DNA of 64,000 nt from JBGSUZ01 sp963677505 (GTDB taxonomy: Bacteria; Bacillota; Clostridia; Peptostreptococcales; Acidaminobacteraceae). Both the position numbers and the translations under genes were made by a program. Location: NCBI GenBank assembly GCA_963677505.2, contig CAXXWB010000048.1:1-64000 (forward strand), in the 5' to 3' direction. Below are positions 8,526-16,152 of the stretch, piece by piece (the first letter of the stretch is position 1; each line of letters starts with the position of its first letter). Under the pieces are notes generated by a model. It was not told where the DNA came from, did not search any database, and worked only from the letters and a program-made list of their open reading frames with translations.

Positions 8526-9551
8526 TTATTTAGTGGGATATGCAAGATCAAATATTTTAGCATCGATCTGGTCTTTATAACCTTCAACGACAGGCTTAGT
8601 AGCATCGATCATTTGCTGGGTAAATTCAGCGGAAGGTGTCTCTATGGTCATTCCGGCATCCTTCATGATCTGCATCGCTTTTCCATCAACGTCTACTGCG
8701 ATCGTTCTCTGTTCAGTAGTCGTCTTGGCCGCAGCATCCGTTACAACTTTCTGCAGATCAGCAGGAAGGCTATCAAAGAAGTCTTGATTGATAAATGTTA
8801 CCATCTGTAATGCTGTGTGATTTGTTAATGTGCAGTATTTTGTGACTTCCTGGAAGTTCCCATCCTGAACATAGATAACAGATGTATCTACTCCGTCGAT
8901 GGTACCCTGCTGTAAGGCTGTGTAGATTTCACCGAATGACATTGGGACTGGATTGTCGCCTAACGCTTTGTGGGTATCGATCATGAGGGTGGATTCTCCA
9001 ACACGGTTTTTCATTCCTTTAAAATCATCCATTCCTAAAATTGGGCGCTTGGTATTGGAAATGACTCTGAATCCGCCATCAAAATAACTGAGGACCTTAA
9101 CATGGATTGATTCAGTTTCAGCTGCCAGCAATTTTCCCATTTCTCCATCAACTTTTGCTGCCCAGTCTGCTCTGTCTTTGAAAACAAATGGCAGGTCGAA
9201 AATGTTCCAATCCGGAAGGTATGTAGTAAACAGTGAGGACATGGCCATGCCGCCTTCGATCGTTCCCATTGTAACACCTTCCAGGATCTCTCTTTCACCG
9301 CCCATGGAACCGCTTCCGAGGACCTCTACAGCGATTCTGCCGTTGCTGGCTTCTTCAACATTCTTTTTGAATACTTGTACGCCTTGAGCGCAAGCGGTGA
9401 ATTCATTTTCAATATGAGCAAATCGGATCGTGTATTCTGGTCCAGCTGCTTTATCGTCGGGTTTTGCTGCTTCTTCCTTGTTGCCTCCGCATGCTGTCAT
9501 CGTGAACATGACCATAACTAAACATAAAATGATTGATAAAAACTTTTTCAT
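8526..9551 (-). CDS. dctP: TRAP transporter substrate-binding lipoprotein (DctP family)
   Basis: The extracytoplasmic solute receptor of the operon, 341 aa. The signal peptide has lipobox 'TMTAC' (Cys at about 21), giving a membrane-tethered receptor as is usual in Gram-positives. Family motifs include 'RFAHIENEFTACAQGVQVFKKNVEE' near residue 45, 'GGEREILEGVTMGTIEGGM' near 90 and 'GFRVISNTKRPI' near 155. Near residue 165 is 'LKGMKNRV' in the form 'FKGMKNRVGES', where the Arg usually binds the ligand carboxylate. 'ALQQGTIDGVDTS' follows near 210. The substrate is probably a small carboxylate; which one cannot be read from sequence. An AAAGGAG RBS precedes the ATG. Confidence 0.93.
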   Translation of the reverse strand: MKKFLSIILCLVMVMFTMTACGGNKEEAAKPDDKAAGPEYTIRFAHIENEFTACAQGVQVFKKNVEEASNGRIAVEVLGSGSMGGEREILEGVTMGTIEGGMAMSSLFTTYLPDWNIFDLPFVFKDRADWAAKVDGEMGKLLAAETESIHVKVLSYFDGGFRVISNTKRPILGMDDFKGMKNRVGESTLMIDTHKALGDNPVPMSFGEIYTALQQGTIDGVDTSVIYVQDGNFQEVTKYCTLTNHTALQMVTFINQDFFDSLPADLQKVVTDAAAKTTTEQRTIAVDVDGKAMQIMKDAGMTIETPSAEFTQQMIDATKPVVEGYKDQIDAKIFDLAYPTK

Positions 9552-9680
9552 CTTTTTCTCCTTTCAATGTGAAAAAAAATACTAAGGGTTAATAGGTTTC
9601 TATTGGTTTTTATGATAACGTTTTATTATGTTGCAAAAATAAAGCCAATTCGAAATATTCTCATAATTTATTTTTTACAT

Positions 9681-9814
9681 GTCTGAAATTAATTGAAAAA
9701 ACTGGTTTTGAGGAAGAAGATCGGATAATGTGACCGTTAGCGTAGGGCACAAGTACACCAGCAAAACTGAAAAAGTTCCAATAATACGGAAAATTGAGAA
9801 AAAAGATTCACACT
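9681..9814. repeat. Imperfect direct repeat, copy 1, upstream of dctP
   Basis: About 134 bp starting 'CTGAAATTAATTGAAA' and ending 'GATTCACACT'. It is matched with substitutions and small indels by 9929-10060. It lies in a 568-bp gene-free stretch between dctP and the DUF3298 gene. No ORF with an RBS was seen. Confidence 0.7.
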
Positions 9815-9928
9815 CTGTAAATCAAAAAGTGGATTAATTCGAATTTTGTAGAGCTAAACTGGTAGGAATCCACCAGTTAAAAAGCCAAGTTGGCAATGAT
9901 GCTTCTACAATTTCACCTAATTATAAAT

Positions 9929-10060
9929 GGCTGAAATTAGTTGAAATAGCAGGCTTTGAGGTAAAAGTTTAAAGAACGTGACTGCGGGCAGAGGACTCAA
10001 GTATACAAGCATAAAAAGTTTCAATAATATGGGAATAACGAGAAAAATATTTCACACTTT
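9929..10060. repeat. Imperfect direct repeat, copy 2
   Basis: The second copy of the 9681-9814 repeat. It shares the blocks 'CTGAAATTA.TTGAAA', 'GGCTTTGAGG' (copy 1: 'GGTTTTGAGG'), 'GTGAC.G', 'CAAGTA.AC.AGCA' and 'AATA.GG.AA..GAGAAAAA', ending 'TTCACACT'. Between the copies is a hairpin AACTGGT-8-ACCAGTT (9857-9878). Confidence 0.7.
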
Positions 10061-10119
10061 TTCTTAATATACACATATAAAAGAAAAGTACCATATCCTA
10101 ATCAGAGGTGATATATGAA

Positions 10120-10773
10120 ATGAAAAGTGAACCTGTTACGGTAAATAAAGTCATCATCGAGAGCAATATGAATTATCAAAATACACCGGTATTGCATTAT
10201 AAAATTGAATATCCGCAGTTTAAGGATTCATTGTATCAAAATGAGCTGAATATCATCAATGAATGGTATGGGGACAATGCTGAGGCTCTTCAGAAAAATT
10301 ACGAAACGGAATTGTATCAACAAGCGATTGAACTGTATGAAAGCAGTAAAGAGAATGGATTTCCTTTTCATATGTACGAAGCAGTTTCCGTATATGAAGT
10401 TACTTATAATCAAAATGATTTACTGAGCTTATACTTTGATAATTATATTTACTCCGGTGGCGCCCATGGTGGCACGGTAAGGCGATCGGATACCTGGAAT
10501 ATTAAAAACGGACGCAGAATTTCTCTATTTCAATTTACCAACAATCCTGTGGCTTTTCAGACAGAGCTTCTAAACAATATAAGAGAACAGATTGCGCTTC
10601 AGATAGAAAAAGGGGAGGGTATGTATTTCGAGGATTATCCCCAGCTAATTATAAAAAACTTCAATCCCGAAAGCTATTATTTGACTCCAAATGGTTTAGT
10701 AATTTATTATCAGCAATATGAGATCGCACCATATGCCAGCGGGATTCCCGAATTTTATATACGAGAACCGTAG
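10120..10773 (+). CDS. DUF3298 (RsiV/PdaC-like) domain protein
   Basis: A protein of about 217 aa. An N-terminal part resembling DUF4163 ('YQNTPVLHYKIEYPQF') is followed by DUF3298, whose hallmark 'YSGGAHGG' is near residue 110. Its closing 'YYLTPNGLVIYYQQYEIAPYASGIPEFYI' spans two adjacent blocks at residues 188-216. This domain pair occurs in the extracytoplasmic part of anti-sigma factor RsiV and deacetylase PdaC. Here there is neither a membrane segment nor a signal peptide, so the domain stands alone, probably in the cytosol, unless a start was missed. GAGG lies about 12 bases before ATG 10120; a GTG at 10108 is the alternative. No operon partner. Confidence 0.75.
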   Translation: MKSEPVTVNKVIIESNMNYQNTPVLHYKIEYPQFKDSLYQNELNIINEWYGDNAEALQKNYETELYQQAIELYESSKENGFPFHMYEAVSVYEVTYNQNDLLSLYFDNYIYSGGAHGGTVRRSDTWNIKNGRRISLFQFTNNPVAFQTELLNNIREQIALQIEKGEGMYFEDYPQLIIKNFNPESYYLTPNGLVIYYQQYEIAPYASGIPEFYIREP

Positions 10774-10798
10774 GTATGGGTCTGTGGAGGGGAGGGTG

Positions 10799-10820
10799 GG
10801 GAAAATTATTTAATTTTCCC
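10799..10820. terminator. Hairpin between convergent genes
   Basis: GGGAAAATTA-TT-TAATTTTCCC lies between the stop of the DUF3298 gene and the stop of the hemerythrin gene. It lacks a clean T-run, so termination is likely but not certain. Confidence 0.45.
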
Positions 10821-10848
10821 TCTTACCCCATTCTTTATTCTGATACCT

Positions 10849-11253
10849 TTATTTCATATTTTTAATATACTGTCCGATCTTCTTGTCTTCATTGGAGATA
10901 TGCTTTAACAGCCAATCAACAACCATTTGATTTGCATTCAGAACAACAAGAATGTTTCCGCCTGATTCTTTAAACTCTTTCTGTAGATTGTCAAGCTGAC
11001 CACAAAATGCGGTATGTAATGCTTTTTGCTTTTCGTATTCGGGATATTTGATACTGAGCATATACTTTTCTTCATCACTAAAATGCTTTCTAGTATAATT
11101 ATCAAGGAAATCAAGCATTTGCCCGATATATTCTTTTGCCTGTCCTTTTTTCCCTGCTTCAAATAATTCATCCGCTTTTTCAAACCAAATCTTATGTTGC
11201 TTGTCAACTTCTGCTACTCCAACTGATAAATCATCAGTCCATCCAACTGCCAT
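10849..11253 (-). CDS. Bacteriohemerythrin
   Basis: A 134-aa cytosolic di-iron oxygen-binding protein. All iron ligands of the family can be placed: His in 'VDKQHKIWFEKADE' near residue 20, 'RKHFSDEEKYM' (His and Glu) near 57, and 'QKALHTAF' near 77. 'LLKHISNEDKKIG' (His and Asp) follows near 117. The N-terminal 'WTDDLSVGVAEVD' is also typical. In anaerobes it is thought to bind or scavenge O2. It is a single gene with an RBS (AAAGGTGG) before the ATG, convergent with the DUF3298 gene and divergent from mnmA. Confidence 0.95.
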   Translation of the reverse strand: MAVGWTDDLSVGVAEVDKQHKIWFEKADELFEAGKKGQAKEYIGQMLDFLDNYTRKHFSDEEKYMLSIKYPEYEKQKALHTAFCGQLDNLQKEFKESGGNILVVLNANQMVVDWLLKHISNEDKKIGQYIKNMK

Positions 11254-11415
11254 CTTATTTCCACCTTTCTATATAAAGATAAATTTTAACAATGAATTTA
11301 TAATACCCTTGGATGATTATTCCAATCGTAATTTTCTTGGATTGGCAATTTTTCTGGAATTTATAGATGAGGTGGGTTATAATATCTTCATGCTTTCAAT
11401 AGAAAAGAGGTATTT

Positions 11416-12489
11416 ATGTCAAAGGTTTTAATCGCCATGAGTGGTGGGGTAGATAGTTCAGTAGCCGCGGTTATATTGATGGAACAAGGTTACGAGGTCG
11501 CTGGTGCTACCTTTAAGCTGTTTGAAAATGAAGATATCGGGATTGATAGAACGAAAACCTGCTGTTCCCTCGAAGATGTACTGGATGCGAAAAGTATTGC
11601 AGATAAGCTTGGATTTCGTCATGATGTATTTAATTTTGGACTGCAATTTGAAAAGGATGTTGTAATACCTTTCGCAGAAGCATATAAAAACGGGGAAACA
11701 CCAAATCCATGTATCGAATGTAATCGATGTATAAAATTTGAAAAATTTCTGGAAAGGGCTTTGTTTTTAGATTATGACTTTATTGCAACAGGACATTATG
11801 CAAGAGTGGAGAAGGACCCGGTATCCGGCAGATATTTGCTGAAAAAGGGTTTGGATCAGACAAAAGATCAGAGCTATGCTCTATATACCATGACACAGGA
11901 TGAGCTTTCCAGGACACTTTTCCCACTGGGGAATCTGAAAAAGACAGAAATCAGAGAAATCGCTGAAAGGAAGGGCTTTGTAAATGCCAAAAAACCCGAC
12001 AGCCAGGATATTTGTTTTGTAAAAGATGGAGACTATGCTGGTTTTCTGAAAAGAACGTTGGGCGTAAGTGCGGTGGAAGGTGATTTTGTAGACAAAGCAG
12101 GAAATAAATTAGGAAGACATCAGGGAATCATTCATTATACCATTGGTCAGCGGAAGGGGCTAGGCAAGACGTTTGGAAAGCCGATGTATGTCGTTCATAT
12201 TGACAGTGAAAGCAATCGTGTAACACTCGGCCCGAATGAAGATTTATTTGTTGACAGTTTTACTGCTGGAAATATTAATTTCATGTCCATAGAAAAGATT
12301 GAAGGTCCGATGGAAGTGAACGTGAAAACCAGATATAAGCAGGCTGAGGTTCCTGCAACGATTTATCCTGCGGATCATAACCGTATTTTCGTAAAATTCA
12401 AAGAGAAACAGAGGGCGGTTACACCGGGACAGGCAGCAGTTTTTTATCAAGATGATGTCGTTGTCGGAGGAGGTAAGATACTCAAATAA
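11416..12489 (+). CDS. mnmA: tRNA-specific 2-thiouridylase
   Basis: MnmA activates and thiolates U34 of tRNA Lys/Glu/Gln in the cytosol. It is 357 aa, the standard length. It has the PP-loop 'AMSGGVDSSVAA' at residues 7-18 and the first catalytic Cys in 'TPNPCIECNRCIKF' near residue 97. The second is in 'KPDSQDICFV' near 195. Also present are 'HYTIGQRKGL' near 237 and the C-terminal beta-barrel ending 'GQAAVFYQDDVVVGGGKI'. An AAAGAGG-type RBS precedes ATG 11416. In many Clostridia mnmA follows iscS/iscU; here it stands alone with a terminator after it. Confidence 0.96.
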   Translation: MSKVLIAMSGGVDSSVAAVILMEQGYEVAGATFKLFENEDIGIDRTKTCCSLEDVLDAKSIADKLGFRHDVFNFGLQFEKDVVIPFAEAYKNGETPNPCIECNRCIKFEKFLERALFLDYDFIATGHYARVEKDPVSGRYLLKKGLDQTKDQSYALYTMTQDELSRTLFPLGNLKKTEIREIAERKGFVNAKKPDSQDICFVKDGDYAGFLKRTLGVSAVEGDFVDKAGNKLGRHQGIIHYTIGQRKGLGKTFGKPMYVVHIDSESNRVTLGPNEDLFVDSFTAGNINFMSIEKIEGPMEVNVKTRYKQAEVPATIYPADHNRIFVKFKEKQRAVTPGQAAVFYQDDVVVGGGKILK

Positions 12490-12513
12490 AATTTTTTCCT
12501 TAATAACAAATAA

Positions 12514-12550
12514 AAATAAACCCCGCAGTAATCACTGCGGGGTAATTTTA
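12514..12550. terminator. Bidirectional terminator between mnmA and yajC
   Basis: CCCCGCAGT-AATC-ACTGCGGGG (12521-12542) with A-rich left and T-rich right flanks, between two convergent stops. Confidence 0.85.
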
Positions 12551-12559
12551 TGCGAATCT

Positions 12560-13015
12560 TTATTCTTTGTTATCTGTCTCTTCAACTGTTTCAGTTTCTG
12601 CTTCCACAAGTTCATTTGCGGGAGCTTCTTCAACTGTCTCATCTTCTGCTTTTTTCATTCTTTTTGGAAGTGGTTTTTTAGAAATTTCTTTCTCACTGCT
12701 TTCTTCTGGTTCTTCTTTCTTTGTCTTCGTAGACTGAGAAGGAGCAGGCTCGTCTGTAACAACCTTGGAAATCGCCCATCTCATGATTTCAAACTTTGTT
12801 TTGTCTGCGCCAACCTGGATGGTAAGTGTTTGATCTTTGGTTTTAACGATTTTCCCGCAAATACCTCCGATGGTGATTACCTCATCCCCAACTTTGATGG
12901 AATTTCTCATCACTGCAACGGCTTTTTCTTTTTTCTTTTGAGGCCGAATCAGTAAAAAATACATGATAACGATTAAAAAAACTAAAGGCATTAAGGTTAT
13001 TAATTGTTGATTCAT
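12560..13015 (-). CDS. yajC: Preprotein translocase accessory subunit YajC
   Basis: YajC associates with SecDF and helps protein export. A single N-terminal membrane helix ('LMPLVFLIVIMYFLLI') is followed by 'RPQKKKEKAVAVMRNSIKVGDEVITIGGICGKIV', the family core, at residues 24-58. The last ~55 residues form a long, highly charged Glu/Lys-rich tail, so at 151 aa the protein is longer than the usual 90-110. It is transcribed away from secD/secF, about 0.9 kb from secD, with a tRNA and a membrane protein gene between; in many genomes the three lie in one direction. The RBS is GAGGAGGATG-like. Confidence 0.9.
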   Translation of the reverse strand: MNQQLITLMPLVFLIVIMYFLLIRPQKKKEKAVAVMRNSIKVGDEVITIGGICGKIVKTKDQTLTIQVGADKTKFEIMRWAISKVVTDEPAPSQSTKTKKEEPEESSEKEISKKPLPKRMKKAEDETVEEAPANELVEAETETVEETDNKE

Positions 13016-13124
13016 TATTCATCCTCCTCTCGATAATAAAAAAATTATATAGTAAAAAAATTGAAATGTAAATGCCTTTTTTCTTGATTTCGGTTTTTAA
13101 ATGTGTTATTATAAATTTTGTTAC

Positions 13125-13211
13125 GCCGGCGTGATGGAATTGGCAGACGTGCGGGACTCAAAATCCCGTGGTGGCAACACCGTATCGGTTCGACCCCGAT
13201 CGCCGGCACCA
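13125..13211 (+). tRNA. tRNA-Leu (anticodon CAA), CCA encoded
   Basis: The acceptor stem GCCGGCG pairs with CGCCGGC. The anticodon stem CGGGA/TCCCG encloses CTCAAAA, giving anticodon CAA. A long class II variable arm precedes the T-arm CGGTTCGACCCCG. The 3' ACCA is encoded. Confidence 0.95.
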
Positions 13212-13219
13212 AAATAAGT

Positions 13220-13252
13220 AAGTTTCAGAGCTATCTGAAACTTATTTTTTTT
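13220..13252 (+). terminator. Rho-independent terminator of tRNA-Leu(CAA)
   Basis: AAGTTTCAGA-GCTA-TCTGAAACTT followed by eight or more T, starting 9 bases after the tRNA. Confidence 0.88.
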
Positions 13253-13259
13253 ATTCAGT

Positions 13260-13427
13260 GTGTCCAGCGGAATTTGCGCAGCAACTTTTTTGTATAATTC
13301 TCCTTATGAAAAATATAATGTAAAAGAATATATTGGGATAAGATTGCCTGATGATTACAGTGACGACATTTCTGAGAAAGATGTCTGTTATTTTTATTAT
13401 CGGAATGTCTTAATAAGGAGGATATAA
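13260..13427 (+). CDS. Possible small ORF coupled to the TIGR04086 gene
   Basis: A 55-codon frame opening at GTG 13260 and ending in TAA whose last A is the first base of the next ATG (TAATG). The second half reads as ordinary protein ('YEKYNVKEYIGIRLPDD', then 'VCYFYYRNVLI'). No RBS precedes the GTG, so this may be the tail of a decayed gene or chance. The AAGGAGG inside its 3' end serves the downstream gene. Confidence 0.3.
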   Translation: MSSGICAATFLYNSPYEKYNVKEYIGIRLPDDYSDDISEKDVCYFYYRNVLIRRI

Positions 13428-13792
13428 TGGAAACAGTTTGGAAGAACCTGAAGGGATTTCTATATGCATTTATTTTATTTATTCTGATGACTCTTTTGAT
13501 TAGCGTTATTGTGAAACTTACACCTGCACCGGAGGGTTGGTCTCTGTATTACATGGTCGGCGTTTTATGTATTTCCTGTTTGTTTCTGGGAGTTTATTTT
13601 GGAAATCATATTAAAAAGAAAGGGATTTTATACGGAGCTCTTTATTCGATTATTTTTTTACTCATTCTGTCATCTTTCTATATGTTGGCATTTTCCACAG
13701 GGATGGAGCCGGGATTCGGTTTGCTGAAATATTTGATCCCTATACTTTTCGGCAGTTTCGGCGGGATGGTCGGTGTAAATCTGAGAAATTAA
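13427..13792 (+). CDS. TIGR04086-type four-helix membrane protein
   Basis: A 121-aa integral membrane protein with four hydrophobic segments (about residues 9-30, 40-58, 66-88, 98-118). It ends in 'LIPILFGSFGGMVGVNLRN', the pattern of the TIGR04086 family found between yajC and secD in many Clostridia. Function is unknown. A perfect AAGGAGG lies 7 bases before the ATG. Position next to secDF suggests, but does not prove, a membrane-biogenesis role. Confidence 0.75.
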   Translation: METVWKNLKGFLYAFILFILMTLLISVIVKLTPAPEGWSLYYMVGVLCISCLFLGVYFGNHIKKKGILYGALYSIIFLLILSSFYMLAFSTGMEPGFGLLKYLIPILFGSFGGMVGVNLRN

Positions 13793-13943
13793 GTTATATT
13801 GGAAATTGTTAAGCATTTTCAACGGTAAATGATGATTTTGCTTGTAGGAAGGACAAATTAGTAGTAGAATATTCTGTAATATAAAATTAGAGATAATGAT
13901 ATATTTCAATTTACATGCATGAGAAGAGAAGGTGAAAATTACA

Positions 13944-15227
13944 ATGAAGAAGGCGTTGGCAGTAATTCTGTCTATCATCATCATCTTTGGCTGGTATGCT
14001 ACCCTGATGGGAATAGGCTCCTTCGCTCCGATCAAAGACCAAATGAAATTGGGACTTGATCTTTCCGGCGGAGTTTATGTTGTCATGGAAGCACAAACCA
14101 AGGCTACCGGGGATGAATTAAAACAACTTATGTCGCAGACACAGGCAGTCATCGAAAAAAGAGTAAATCAGCTTGGTCTGTCTGAGCCGGTCGTTACGAT
14201 AGAAGGGCAAAACCGAATCAGGGTTGAACTTCCGGGAGCTCAGAATGCGGAAGATGCCATCAATGCAATCGGAAAGACAGCACAGTTGCAATTTGTCCTG
14301 GCGGACAAAACCGTTGTATTGGATGGCAGTCAGGTAAAAGATGCTGGGATTGAACAAGATAAGGAAAATGGCGGTTATGCCATTGGATTGAAATTCACGA
14401 GTCAAGGTGCAAAAGCTTTTGAACAGGCAACATCTGATATTGTTGCCGGGAATATCAAATCCACAACGGACGGTGTTCCTGATAGTGCTATTATGATCAT
14501 CCTGGATGAACAAGTTATCTCATCACCGCTTGTTCATGAAACAATTCCAAACGGGCAAGCCATTATTACAGGCGGATCCGGTGGATTCGGTGAGGATGAA
14601 GCGAAAAATCTATCTGCATTGATTCGTGGTGGTGCACTTCCTGTAGCATTAAAAGAAGTACAAACCTCTGTGGTTGGGCCATCAATCGGTATGGATGCAC
14701 TTACAATGAGTATCCTTGCAGGCATTATTGGAGTAGCATTGATCTTCGTGATCATGCTTACGATGTATCGCATTATGGGCATCGCGGCCAATATCGCATT
14801 GCTGCTGTATATGCTGATCGTTTTCTGGGTATTTGTCGGTATGGGCGGTGTTCTGACCTTACCGGGTATTGCAGGTATTATCTTGTCAATCGGTATGGCA
14901 GTTGACGGCAATGTTATTATATTTTCAAGGGTTCGAGAAGAAATCAAGAATGGCAAAACAATTAGAGTTGCTGCTGTTTCCGGATTCCACAGAGCATTGG
15001 GTACGATCATTGACTCCCACATTACAACAATGATTGCAGGTATCGTACTTTATCAGCTTGGATCAGGAACTGTAAAAGGGTTTGCCATGACTCTGATGAT
15101 TGGTATTCTCTCAAGCTTATTTACAGCTGTTGTTGTGACACAGGTGTATGTGGATGTTATTGCAGAATCTAAGGTATTTTGCAAGAAGAAATATTTTGGA
15201 ATAAAGGAGGTAAACGCAAATGTTTGA
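13944..15227 (+). CDS. secD: Protein translocase subunit SecD
   Basis: SecD with SecF uses the proton or sodium gradient to complete Sec export. It has an N-terminal helix and then 'MKLGLDLSGGVYVVMEAQ' (the SecD D1 motif). The periplasmic P1 domain includes 'VEKRVNQLGLSEPVV' in the form 'VIEKRVNQLGLSEPVVT'. It closes with the five-helix RND-type domain with 'GIILSIGMAVDGNVIIFSRVREE' in two runs near residues 320-345 and 'GFHRALGTIIDSHITTMIAG'. At about 427 aa it is the short Firmicutes form. An upstream in-frame GTG abuts the AGAAGG RBS; ATG 13944 has proper spacing. It overlaps secF by 8 bases. Confidence 0.95.
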   Translation: MKKALAVILSIIIIFGWYATLMGIGSFAPIKDQMKLGLDLSGGVYVVMEAQTKATGDELKQLMSQTQAVIEKRVNQLGLSEPVVTIEGQNRIRVELPGAQNAEDAINAIGKTAQLQFVLADKTVVLDGSQVKDAGIEQDKENGGYAIGLKFTSQGAKAFEQATSDIVAGNIKSTTDGVPDSAIMIILDEQVISSPLVHETIPNGQAIITGGSGGFGEDEAKNLSALIRGGALPVALKEVQTSVVGPSIGMDALTMSILAGIIGVALIFVIMLTMYRIMGIAANIALLLYMLIVFWVFVGMGGVLTLPGIAGIILSIGMAVDGNVIIFSRVREEIKNGKTIRVAAVSGFHRALGTIIDSHITTMIAGIVLYQLGSGTVKGFAMTLMIGILSSLFTAVVVTQVYVDVIAESKVFCKKKYFGIKEVNANV

Positions 15228-16146
15228 TATTAAACGTCAGTTTTCCTTCATGAAATATAAAAACTACTATTATATCATTTCTATCGCAATTATTGTGATA
15301 GGTATCGGCGTTGGCATGATTCGCGGTTATAATTTTGGGATTGACTTTACCGGAGGAACCATGATACAACTCGACATGGGGAAACAGGTTACTGCTTCCG
15401 AGGTTGCTGAATTACAAAACGTATTGAAGAGCGATAAAATCGATGCAGACATCGTTCTGGCAGGAAAAGATAATAATGAAGTAATTATTCGAACTGTACA
15501 AGCTCTTGATACGGCAGCCCGCCAAACGGTACTGGATGATATCTTCGCGAAATTTAATTTAAATGACAAGTCTGTTCTTACCATAGAACAGTTTGGCCCG
15601 TCAGTCGGGGATATGCTGAAAGCGAATTCTGTAAAGGCAGTCATCATAGCAAGTATTTTTATGCTGATTTATATCAGTATCCGTTTTGAATGGAAATTTG
15701 GACTTTCGTCAATCATTGCTGTATTGCATGACATATTAATCTTGATTGCGTTTTACGGATTTTTTAATATGCCGATCAACACTCCGTTTATTGCGGCGGT
15801 ACTTACGATCGTTGGATACTCCATCATGGATACCATCGTTATCTTCGACCGAGTGAGAGAAAATCTCGGATTAATGAAGAGATCAAAACTGGAAGAACTG
15901 ATCGACCATAGTATCAATCAAACACTTGGACGTTCCTTAATGACTTCGGTTGGAACAGTTACGGCAATCATTCCGCTGTGCATTATGGGCGGAGAGACGA
16001 TTCGAAACTTTACATTGCCGCTGATCATCGGAATAATTGCAGGTACAGGCTCATCGATTTTTATTGCCAGTCCGATTTATTTCCAATTCTGTACAATGTC
16101 AGGCGGATCAAAATATAAGGCAAAGAAAAGCAAAAATAAGGAATAA
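15220..16146 (+). CDS. secF: Protein translocase subunit SecF
   Basis: The partner of SecD, 308 aa with six membrane helices. It shows 'GYNFGIDFTGGTMIQLDMG' near residue 31, the SecF counterpart of the SecD D1 motif. 'SVGDMLKANSVKAVIIAS' is near 130, 'LTIVGYSIMDTIVIFDRVREN' near 195 in two close runs, and 'HSINQTLGRSLMTS' near 228. The C-terminus is Lys-rich. An AAGGAGG RBS sits inside the secD 3' end, so translation is coupled. relA follows 6 bases after the stop. Confidence 0.95.
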   Translation: MFDIKRQFSFMKYKNYYYIISIAIIVIGIGVGMIRGYNFGIDFTGGTMIQLDMGKQVTASEVAELQNVLKSDKIDADIVLAGKDNNEVIIRTVQALDTAARQTVLDDIFAKFNLNDKSVLTIEQFGPSVGDMLKANSVKAVIIASIFMLIYISIRFEWKFGLSSIIAVLHDILILIAFYGFFNMPINTPFIAAVLTIVGYSIMDTIVIFDRVRENLGLMKRSKLEELIDHSINQTLGRSLMTSVGTVTAIIPLCIMGGETIRNFTLPLIIGIIAGTGSSIFIASPIYFQFCTMSGGSKYKAKKSKNKE

Positions 16147-16152
16147 TAATTT

